Source of the DNA: Cladocopium goreaui
Lineage: Eukaryota; Sar; Dinophyceae; Suessiales; Symbiodiniaceae
Assembly (NCBI GenBank): GCA_947184155.2
Contig: CAMXCT020000837.1
Span: 1 to 64,000, forward strand
DNA length: 64,000 nucleotides
Direction of reading: 5' to 3'
This document shows positions 54,601-64,000 of this stretch, piece after piece; positions within the stretch are counted from its first letter, which is position 1; each line of letters opens with the position of its first letter. Made by a program: the position numbers and the translations under genes. The notes beneath the pieces are model-generated. The model was not told the origin of the DNA. It saw only the letters and a list, made by a program, of their open reading frames with translations, and did not search any database.

Positions 54601-57600
54601 CTTCGTTCTTCCCCACTTCAAAACATCCAAAACCGTAGGCTGCATCATCCCCGTCTTCGTTTTGTCTTCGGCCATCTTCGTGTCCTTCCAACTCTGTGAC
54701 CTTTATGGCATCGCCTTGGCCGCCTTGGGCATGTGCCTTGCCTCGCCCAGTTGAAACAGGTCAAAACAGGTCAAAAACAATACAAACATGTTTGCAAAAT
54801 CAGTTGATTTGATGATGATGTTGATTTGCACCTCAAATTGTTCAATCGATTACGATTCTGTATATATTTTTTATTTGTTCAGTTTGTATCAGTTTGTTCC
54901 TTTGGATGCATCGCAGGATATGGAAACACAATGAAACACACGTATTGGAATGTGGTGCCTTTCAGACCATTTGCTTGCAGGACTCAAGATTGCTTTGTTG
55001 CACACGTGAGTCTTCTTTTGTTTTAATTTGTTCACAATCTGCCCTTCGTCATACCCAAAGACGAAGTGTCGCACTTTCACACATGGAAGTGTTTTGAACT
55101 GCAAGAGTTTATCATTTGATATTCACATATTTATTTATCATTTGTACATGTTACTCATCATGTTACATATTTGCACATACAATGTGATAATGTGGTTTCA
55201 TGATTGTTTCATGATGGATACACTGTATTACTGTATACATTTGTATCCACTGTTGGAGTCACTGGTATGGCAGCTGGCAGGTTGGCCACCTTGGCATGTG
55301 GTTTGACCATTGATGGCTTCGGACCCATCAGCGACAACGCTGGAGGCATCGCTGAGATGGCCCTTTTCAATCCTGAGGCATGGAATGGCAGGGAAAACGG
55401 GCACAGGGCGAAGATATGCGAAGGTATGCGAAGATGGGGTTTGCTAGATTAAGCTAAGGCTACTACAGTGACACATAGTGACAAAGAGACTACAATGGAC
55501 TTCTGGGAATCAGCTTGCAGAATGGGATGATGAGTTTGAACCTATATCCTCATATCACTCAAAAAGTTCAATAGTTTTATCATGTTTTATCATGAGATAT
55601 CCCAAGATATCCCAAGATATCCCAGACGCTCTCTGTACTCTCCTTGCCCCAGGTGCGTCGCCGCACCGATGCTTTGGATGCCGCGGGCAACACCACTGCA
55701 GCCATCGGCAAGGGCTTCGCCATCGGCTCTGCGGCCATTTCCCCAGTGTAGAGCCGTGCCAAACAGGAAAGACGATTGGCACTTTTTTTCCATATAAATA
55801 TGTATATGTATATATATATAATATCGAACATATTGGAACTCAAGAAAGAACATGAAATAACAACAGAATACGAAAGAAATGCCTAAGAGATCGACTGATT
55901 TAATGAAGTGAACAAATGGGATTGAACATAGTGACATGGTTTTAGGACATGTTTCGAGTTAGAAGATTCTCTGTGTTTTGTCATGTTTTATCACATTGCT
56001 ACATGATGCTACATGTCAATCCACGTCAACGCTGTTGAATCATGTAGTATCTGGTGAATCTCAGATTGTCGTTTGATTTTTTGACCCAGGCCTTGGTCTC
56101 CTTGGCCTTGTACGGTGCCTTCGTGGTGCGCCTCCGTGCTTCTTGGCCAAGCAGGGCATCAAACGCGGTGCAAAAAAAATGATAAACTGATATAAACTGA
56201 TTAAACAAGTTAGATCTAAAGTTCATTTTTTTCAGATTCTTTCAGGTCCTTCCTTAAACTCAGGTGAAAACAGGTGTGAACATCCTGGAACCAACCACTT
56301 TCGTGGGAGCCTCAGTATGATGAAGTGATCAAGCGCTGGGACACCGAGTTTGGTCTGCGTTGTGTTTCGTATTCCGCTGGGCCTCGGAGTCGACCATTTC
56401 ACAGCGAAGCGTCACTGAGGCCTTCCTGATCATCGGCTGCATGATTCCGTACTGGTTCGCCGCCCTGACCATGAAATCCGTGGGCAAGGCCGCCGGAGAG
56501 ATGGTGGCAGAAGTGAAGCGACAGTTCAGCATCAAGGACCGGTCGATGTCGAGAGTCCAAGCCACGGTGCGATGCCACGATGTTTTTATGAGATGTCAAT
56601 GAGATGTCAATGTTTCTCATATTTCCAATTGATCCAATTGATCCAATTGTTTCCCTGGCTACGTGCTATGGTGCAGAAATGTGCAGAATCAGGTCCAGAT
56701 CTGAAGCAGACAGCAGAAATATTGCGTTTGACTGTGCCTCGTTGCGAGGACTCCAAGGGCAAGACTTTGCTGGATGGAAGCACCTCAGCAACCAGAGAAT
56801 TGCATCAGCATGGAATCAGCTAGGCGAATCAGCTTGTTATGCAGGTGAAGGCTAAAGTAGGCGAAAGTATGCGAAAGTCATTTTTCTTTCTCAGTATAGG
56901 CAGTACAGGCAGGTTTCTGATCTAGTTCAGCTCAGCTGGCCCCAGTCAATTGACTCCGATGGCTCCGCATGTCCCGCAGCTGTGCCAGACCCGACACATA
57001 CGTTGAAAACCTGCATACATTGGTTTGTTCGGTGTGCTTCTAGTTTCACCTGATTTTTGTCAAAGTGAAGAACGTGCCAAAAATGTTGAGATCCAAACAT
57101 TCCAAGCATAGGTCACTTTTTTGGATCAAACAAGAGGAAAAGAATGCCTCACAATCAACTATGAAATCGATTCAAGTATATTCAAATCCAATATGATCAT
57201 GAGTTCATTGTCATAATGATTTCATGATGATTTCATCGTTGCCCACCTACACTAGTTAGATCTAGTCAGCTTCACGTCATTTGAGGCACCGAGTTGAAGC
57301 CGGATTCCTTGACCTGTATTCAAATCTCCACTGCGGCATCTCTGAGGGACCGCGGGGCGATGCGGGGCATGGGGGGCATTGCTTGAGACCCGTCGGGTTT
57401 TTGCAGATTTTCCCATGATTTCGCATGGTTTTACTGATTTGAAAATTGTGCAATGATTTCTGGATTTCCAGAAAGAAAAGTGGCATGATTCCTCTCTACA
57501 AAGTGCCCTGTGAATGGATTCTCGATGCCTTTGTGCTTTCCCTCTCAACACTGATCTGAACAGCCATGCCATTCATAGTTTGCTGAGCAAAAGACCGCAA

Positions 57601-59691
57601 AAGTCTTTGTTCCATTTGTTAGCCCAGTCTAACTGTTCAGGAGATGGTGGCTCCTGCCTGCCTGGTGATTTTGTCACCTTTGCTGGCCGGTTCTTTCTTT
57701 GGCGTGCAGGCATAGCCAGGGTGGGAACAGGAGGCTGACCAATTCTTCAAAGATCCTGCCATTCTCAAGTCCACTCAAGTCCATTTACCTGTAAGTCCTG
57801 TATAAAGAGTTTCAATGTTGGACAAGGACCCTCCATGTCTTTCCTATGCATCATATCGATCATGTCGATCACCGTGAAAGACGTGGAAGAGTCTTACAGT
57901 CCTAACCCGACACTTGGCACATCCTGCCACTCGGCACGCGGCACCTCACGGCACCTGACGGCACCAGGCCGTCTTCGGTCTGTTGACGGGTTCCCTGGGC
58001 TCCTCTGTGCAGCTGGCCATCTCCATGTCCAACTCCGGCGGTGCATGGGACAACTGCAAGAAGTTCATCAAGTCCCTTGACAAGGACAGCACTTGATGAC
58101 AAGGAACGATGAAATAAGGATGAGATAAGGATGAACAAGTGGATCTGCAAGTGAGTTTTGTCAGCTGAGGAATGGCTTCTCGGACGATCCTGAGCTGCGC
58201 TACACGAAGAACCCCAAGACACAGGCATGATGGCAATTGTTGGGATATGTTGGCATATGTTGGCGCATGACATTGAAATATCTTGAAATCCTGAAGCTAT
58301 AGCAGCTATAGTCTACAGATGTCTGCAGAGTATATTGCAGTATGATTCATTTCTATTTGTTTTCAAAGTTCAGCAGTTTAAAACGCCAGAAGCAAAGGTG
58401 CCCTTGTCGTCCGGTCCAAATTCCCACAGTCCCCTCAGATTCCAACAGCAGTGCCCCGCTGTACGTCAGGAGGAGAAGGACGCCGCGCCAAAGGCCAAGG
58501 AGGCCCACGATGCCGCTGTGCAGGGCGACACCGACCCTCGTTGGAACAGCGAAATGTGAAATTATGGGATCCATTGGAATCCCATGGAACATCTGAGAAC
58601 ATCTGAGAACATCTGAGAACATCTGAGAACATGTATAAGAACTCGGGATTCGAAGCCCAACTCAGACTGAAGAGTGTAACTGGGGAGACGGGTCCAAAGT
58701 CTAAAGCAGAAAATTGTACCAACAAGTTCCGTCAAAACATCAATATGAGTACCCAATAGTACCCAATGGTACCCATATCAACACATCACTCCAAACATGT
58801 TCTTTTATATGTTCTTTTACATGTAAAAAAACATGTTCAAAGCTCAAAGGCTCCACCATCCCGGGTTTGGATCTGAGCGAAGCAGATCACTGAGGTTGGC
58901 GATCCCTTCAAGGACACCTCTGGCCCTGCACTGAACATCGTCGCTTGGATGAACACGTTGACGATACATGACGATACGACATGATACGACGATATGTCTC
59001 GATATGTTGCTGCCAGGGTCTTGTCTTGTCATGTCGCCGTCGTTTCATGTCGAACTGATTGCTGCGTTTCTGGTCAAAATGTGCAAATGCGATGATTTAG
59101 ATATCATAAGATAGTACTGCCAGTTATTTTCAATGGTCAATACACAGGCATGAATCCTAATATTCGTCTATTGTCAAGGACATTGAATGATATTGAGGAA
59201 GTGTTCTGAATGCAGAATTTGTATGAATTTTCGTGTTCTGTATTGTATCACTTGCTCGCCTGGTACCTGAGGTCATGAAGCTTCAGGCGATCGTGTCATT
59301 GGTCTTCGCGGCCTATTTCGCAGCCATCCGCAACGGCCGCTGGAGCACAACTGGGGCAAGACCTCTCCCCGAACAGTCCGACAGTCTCTGCCGTTTTTTA
59401 GGATTCGGATGTTCCGAATCTTAAATTGAATCATTCAATCATGTTTTTTAGATTGAGAATTTCTCATTTTCCCTTCATCCAATGCTGGCACATTTAAGCT
59501 GGGCAGCTTTGTTTCACGTATACGTAGTTCCCAGAGCAGCGCAGCAGCATCTTCTGAAAAGCATTTGTAATTTGTAAGCCTGTTTTGTCATGATTTAACA
59601 TATTATATTTACTGTAAACATACATGCAGTTGTTAAATTGTGAGTTGTGATTTGCTCAGGTCATGGCTTCGTGGGCACTGTCACCCTGTGA
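44719..59691 (+). CDS. Membrane H+-pyrophosphatase (V-PPase), K+-dependent type, 31 exons
   Basis: The enzyme hydrolyses pyrophosphate to pump protons into vacuoles or other acidic compartments. Thirty-one exons chain in phase to 722 residues and a TGA (59689-59691); the family usually has about 750-770, so only the N-terminal tip is missing. Catalytic motifs are intact: DVGADLVGK (exon 8), DNVGDNVGD (exon 10), [10 protein letters not shown] (exon 19) and [11 protein letters not shown] (exon 29). The [10 protein letters not shown] segment (exon 20) has Ala where K+-independent enzymes have Lys, so this is predicted to be K+-dependent. Of 30 introns I read 13 GT, 10 GC and 7 GA donors, all with AG|G acceptors. 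Introns range from about 110 bp to 3 kb. Three following entries give exon positions. Confidence 0.95.
48685..51728. repeat. V-PPase intron 10, 3 kb, filled with repeats
   Basis: GT..AG intron between exons 10 and 11. In order it holds: unique DNA to 49080; a CGTCCGCAACC tandem (49098-49152); GCGTGGCAGGCG-type units (49230-49500); three units of about 140-220 bp with GGAAGTCTCGCAC and GCCGTGTCTATGGGGGAAGC (49630-50090); and 1.45 kb of CACTCCACACTTTACACTC minisatellite (50097-51542). The last gives frames of up to 543 'residues' of [10 protein letters not shown] in several registers. The satellite words link this intron to the window's left edge, to 8464-8710 and to the intron at 31567-33450. 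Confidence 0.88.
51729..55377 (+). CDS. V-PPase exons 11-19
   Basis: Exons: 51729-51828 ([20 protein letters not shown]), 52067-52141 ([20 protein letters not shown]), 52365-52430 ([20 protein letters not shown]), 52990-53028 ([13 protein letters not shown]), 53517-53547 ([10 protein letters not shown]), 53768-53874 ([19 protein letters not shown]), 54224-54302 ([12 protein letters not shown] to LALGYK), 54639-54732 ([18 protein letters not shown] to AALGM) and 55281-55377 ([19 protein letters not shown] to LFNPE). The intron after exon 13 has GAGGGTGT at its first eight bases and again as the first eight bases of exon 14. Exon 15 (31 bases) and exon 14 (39 bases) are microexons. AT-rich DNA fills 53090-53175. 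Confidence 0.88.
55653..59691 (+). CDS. V-PPase exons 20-31
   Basis: Exons: 55653-55733 ([20 protein letters not shown]), 56090-56135 ([14 protein letters not shown]), 56274-56308 ([11 protein letters not shown]), 56420-56536 ([16 protein letters not shown] to FSIK), 56749-56779 ([10 protein letters not shown]), 57286-57347 ([20 protein letters not shown]), 57641-57709 ([20 protein letters not shown]), 57968-58084 ([20 protein letters not shown] to KSLDK), 58470-58532 ([20 protein letters not shown]), 58895-58939 ([15 protein letters not shown]), 59272-59335 ([19 protein letters not shown]) and 59660-59691 (HGFVGTVTL, stop). The exon 21 end could instead be 56129 with a GC donor. A 31-base exon and a 32-base terminal exon were found only by phase and homology. 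Confidence 0.88.
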
Positions 59692-62600
59692 GTCTGCTAG
59701 AGCTGCGAGAGCCTCACCTGTGAGAAGCGTGAGGCGTCAACACTGATCCCACAGAGAGGCGCTAGCCGCCGCTAGCCAACCAGAGCTAGCTTAGCAGACA
59801 CAGAGAGGTTTTAACTTTATCGTGGTGAAGATCAACAGATAAACATCGAAACAATCGAAATAATATGAAATAACACGAAATAACCCTTGAATATCATCAA
59901 CCAAGATCAAGGATCAGAAATCCTTGGTGGGCTCAAAGAGAATTGCCGTTGAATTTTGAATGATGCGATGCGATTATTGCAACAAAATAAAGAAAGCAAA
60001 GCTCTGACAAAATGACTGCAATCTGAGTAGGCATAAGTAGACTATTCAGGGATGTGACAGCCTAGTGCATGAAGTACGATCCATTGCCTAGAGCATACAT
60101 CATATACATCATCGTTCACCTATATGCCGATATTATCCATTCCTTGTGCAGCTATTTCCAGATATTTCCAGGCAGTGCAGGCTCAGCTCTGAAACGTTAA
60201 TCCCAAGAAAGCGGACACCGTCACTGTAGCTGTTTGCAAAGGAGGGTTCAAACGTAGCAGATATCGTAGATATTCGTAGATCTTAGCAATTCTTGGTTTG
60301 CTCTATTTGCTCTCTAGTTGTCTCTAATAGAAATCTCTCATGTGTCACAGCTGAGTGAATTTTGCGGAGGACGCGAGGCAGGCAAACACTGCGCCGCGAC
60401 ACTCGATCGGTCACTTCAGCTGCCTGGGAATCTAGGGAACAAGCGAAAGTGACAACGAAAGTGACTTGTGGAGGCACTGCAGCTCTTTGAAGTTCAAAGA
60501 TTTCAAAGATCCTTTGAGCTCCTGTTGAGATCTTTTGAGTTCCATTGGTTTTCCATGGTTTTTGGTTGGGCGAAGGAGCCGAAGCTTGTTCCTTGGATTT
60601 TCCCATGATTGTGAGCCATTTAAACATTTAACAAGTTTTCGATAGTTTTCGTCAACTCTTTAATCACTGGCATTCCAATACGATTGAATGCCTTGGCCTG
60701 CGAACACAAAACAGTGAAAAATCGAAGCCTTGCCAAGCAGATCTCTCGAAAATCTAGAACAATGCTACGTTTGCTAATTACCTCACTGCTGATTTGGATT
60801 TTGCACAGACCCTCAGACAGCCTCCAGTCATGCAATTGGAACCTACATTTGGTGTTGGGACTGCCGATATATTCTATCCCCTTTGTCAAAACATGTGCAG
60901 AGGAACATTTAAGTTCTCGATTGGTCAATCTGGAAGTCTTTTGCGACTGAAGGATTGAAGAGCTTTGAAAGAATCATTTTTGAGCCCTTTCACGCCTTTC
61001 CAAAGTGTCCAATGGTCCATCATGTCCATCGATGTCGGATCCCTTCGGTGAAAGGCTGGGGGTCGAGTGGTTCTGTCGATAGCGAGGTTGCTGCCCGGGT
61101 TCCCAGAGAGCGACGCTGTAGAGTACCAGGGCAGATCAAGGGAAGGGAATGGAAGGGACTTCAGGTGCCACAAGATGCCACGAGATGCTACGAAAATGGA
61201 AACAGAAACGGAGACAAAGTGAGATATACTGAGACTACTAAGATGAGATGATTTGAGATGCCTTATGAACCACTTCTGGCTTGATCTCATTGATTTAACA
61301 GTTCAAGCTTCAAGCTGGTTCAAGCTTTGTCACAAGCTTCGGTGGATTCTGATCTTTGGGCTTTTGCAGTGATCATAGTGACCTTTAAATGTTTGCAGTT
61401 TGCAGCATCTTTGGAGCACACTGCTAGGCATGAGCGTAGTGCAGGCAGCTGGGAGGGGCCAGGTTCACAACCCGTTTCTGTACAAGGGAGACTCAAAGAG
61501 GACAGGTACTAAGGGAATCGAAGGGCAAAGTATTTTAATTGAGGTTTGGACATAGAAAGATTATGAAAGATTAGTTTTTGTGTATTCTCCAATGAGGTTA
61601 CTGTACTAGTTCATACTGTACTAGTTCTAGCTCCGCATTCCTTCAGAGAGTGTATCAGAACATTGTACCAAGCCAAACTCAGAACATTGTTCTTCTCTGC
61701 CGCATACCTTTCGAAGTCAAGCTCAAGAACTTCAAGATTCTTCATCATGGATCTGAAGACGTTTGTTGCAGAAATAATTGAATATAATTGAATATAATTG
61801 AATAATGTTTTGCTTTCCTGGACATCACATAGTTTTTGTATCCCCCCCTTTAACCCCGGAATATTTTTTTGGGGGGTAAGGCAAGAAAATTCTGAGAAAT
61901 ATTTCACCTGACCACATGAAATATACCCCCCCCCTCTACGCATTTTTGGGCTTCCAAAAGAGATAGGGGGGGGTGCTTCGGATGCCACATTTTAGCCTAG
62001 ATATGTCAATTGGATACACATAGATCAAAAGCAAACCGCCCGTGACCTCTGCGAACTCCTGCCCCTGGTGTTTGAACCGCTCCCATCCCGGAAGTTCATT
62101 TTCTGCTCCAGATGGCACGCTCCATCCACTCTGCGATGAAGCGAAGCATGCGATGAAGATTGTGCTTTACCAAGTTGGGAACCTTACTGGGTCACTGAGG
62201 ATGTGTAGGAACATGTAGGAACAATTGAAAATATGTAAAGGACATAAGCAAAACCCGTCAAAAACCCTTTCATATCCTTAAATCATCTTTCGCACAGTTT
62301 CGCTTTCTGCGTCAATTTCTGTTGTTTTGGCATTGCTCTTGTCCAGATCGTTGCTTGTAGAGAAGCCGTGCAGTTCTGTTTGAGGCCATGCGCAGGGTCG
62401 CTACCAGGCCATCCGACCAAGATGTCCGATGTCAGCAAGACATAGCAAGGCCGTATGAGGTTCGTAGTATGATTTTCAGAGGTTCGGTTCGTAGTAGGTT
62501 CGCAGTAGGTTCGTAGGGGACGGGAAAGTGGCAATTTAGCAAACTTAAACAAACATGGGGCGATTGCGGACAGCAACAGCACAATGCATCCATGCATGCA

Positions 62601-64000
62601 ACACAACTTTGAAAACTTCAACACACATTTCATACGCATTTCATGTGGCATGTCACATATATAAATATATATATATATAATCATGTATATATATATATTT
62701 ATATACATAATACAGTATCGGTTCCATTCATTTCGATCGATTTCAACACACATTTGATATCTTTTTGGGTAACAATGTGTGACAATGTGTGACATGGACC
62801 TGGAGGAAGTTACGAGGCATCGCTTGGCGTTTGGACTATGAGCAGATGGAGCTCCAGGTCACTGCCACTCCTGCACAGCCAAATTTTGGGAACATGAAAA
62901 ACAACGAAGAACGATGAAGAACATGGAGACGTATTTTATGACTCGACATGATGACTCGACATGTACATGTTTTCTTTAAAGTGATTGTTCTATGATTAGC
63001 ACATGTTGCACATTTTAGCAGGTTTTAGCACATGTTTGATCATATTAGCCCTCCTTGGGAGCAGGATGCCAGGAGAATGAGATACAAAGGAAAGCTATGT
63101 GATGTTTATAAGTTGTCTTGCCATCTTGGACGAACTTGAGTTGCGAATGCTGAGGATGTGAATGAAACATAATGAATCTATCCAAATTCTGAATGATCTC
63201 TCTGCGAAAGGTTCATGTGGCCAAGCTGGATGACTTTTGTGACAGCTGTGCTTTGCACAGTGCTTTGCACTCTTAGACGGTTTGCGCCAAAACGTGGCCC
63301 TGAGACGTGACCTGATCGTCGTGTGAATTGAGTAGAGAAAGGATTTTGGAAAAGTCCTTCGAAAAGTCCTTTCACCTTGCCTTCCGGGGCTTCAGGGCTT
63401 TGCGAAGCGACTTCAAGGATGTGTACTTTTAAGTTGGAGACGCCTCGCACTGTGCCGGGCATTAGGAAGTCTTTTTAAGCAAGGCAAAGTAGAAACTTGG
63501 TTGGGCAATCAGATAAAAGACGCAAGCTAGGATGACATAGATATTGAAATTATATGAATACGTGCAAAGGAATGGATAAGATGTACTTTGGTGTAAAGAA
63601 TCATAGATACATTACGGAAACATTATTTCATAGGCATGACAGGATGATGTAGAATTTTGTGGCTGCGGCCAAAATGACCGATTGATTGGCAGACAAGGAA
63701 AATAACGGACAGATAAAGTGTTAGCTAAAGAGTGAGAGCATGTGAGAGCACACAAATAGTATAGACAGGGTAGCTTACATAGAGGTAGTACAGAGATTCT
63801 AGGATATATGCTATGGCTGGACCAATCGAATGATTTCCATCGGCATGTCAAGGTAGCATAGGCAAACATAGAATGAGGCATGATGGGACAAGATGCTTAG
63901 CTAAGCTCCCAGATACAAGGGCTGCTAGTGTCCGTTTGCACAGAGGCGTTTCCAGCCATGTTCCAGTATCAAAACAAGGTGAGAGGACAGTGACTGTGGC
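59692..64000. other. 4.3-kb right flank without an identifiable gene
   Basis: Weak exon-like pieces follow AG|G sites at 62817-about 62870 (IAWRLDYEQMELQVTATPAQ) and 63211-63275 (VHVAKLDDFCDSCALHS or, in another frame, WMTFVTAVLCTVLCTL). A (TA)n tract lies at 62660-62705, a G/C homopolymer-rich patch at 61845-61975, and an ATAATTGAAT tandem near 61775-61805. No family is recognised; these may be exons of the next gene on the same strand. Confidence 0.35.

Overview
The window looks like nuclear DNA of a dinoflagellate, most likely a core or symbiodiniacean-type lineage. Every gene I can support lies on the + strand. The intron-rich genes use GT, GC and GA 5' splice sites in similar numbers, always followed by an AG|G 3' site. 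Coding DNA is split between intronless genes and genes made of many tiny exons, and more than a quarter of the window is tandem or dispersed repeat. I saw no prokaryotic operon, CRISPR array, rRNA or convincing tRNA. Species cannot be fixed from the sequence alone.

Layout. 1-1730: left-edge tandem repeats. 2068-8190: a tandem array of four intronless cassettes (one broken). Each is bracketed by the octamer CAGTGCGG just upstream of the ATG and just downstream of the stop, with two further repeats (R1, R2) in the spacers; the last two genes are diverged paralogues with a leucine-rich F-box-like start and paired CxxC motifs. 8464-19000: a duplicated segment (two copies 7-8 kb apart), each running into an array of hairpin-forming minisatellites. 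Between the copies sits an intronless NRF-6-like membrane acyltransferase (11492-13777). The second copy is interrupted by a 1.48 kb insertion with an 8-bp target duplication and intron-like ends.

19.2-34.4 kb: an intron-rich stretch. Its best-resolved part (25280-34429) reads as one protein with a TylF-like SAM-methyltransferase domain, a helical linker and an FkbM-like methyltransferase domain. Exons of unknown function precede it and may belong to the same or a second gene. 35562-37574: an intronless carbamoyltransferase (NodU/CmcH/TobZ family) with a predicted signal peptide, flanked by a ~100-bp direct repeat.

44719-59691: a K+-dependent-type membrane H+-pyrophosphatase that I could rebuild as 31 phase-consistent exons giving 722 residues, missing only the N-terminal tip. 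Its tenth intron (3 kb) and one intron of the methyltransferase gene carry related GTGGCAGGCG-type satellite DNA followed by long simple-sequence arrays, whose huge open frames are not genes. 37.6-43.1 kb and 59.7-64 kb hold no gene I can name.

The genes do not form an obvious pathway. The acyltransferase, the two methyltransferase domains and the carbamoyltransferase are all group-transfer enzymes of kinds used in secondary metabolism, which may be coincidence. Three observations deserve follow-up most: the CAGTGCGG-bracketed cassette array, the intron-like insertion caught with its empty site in the same window, and the two-methyltransferase protein.
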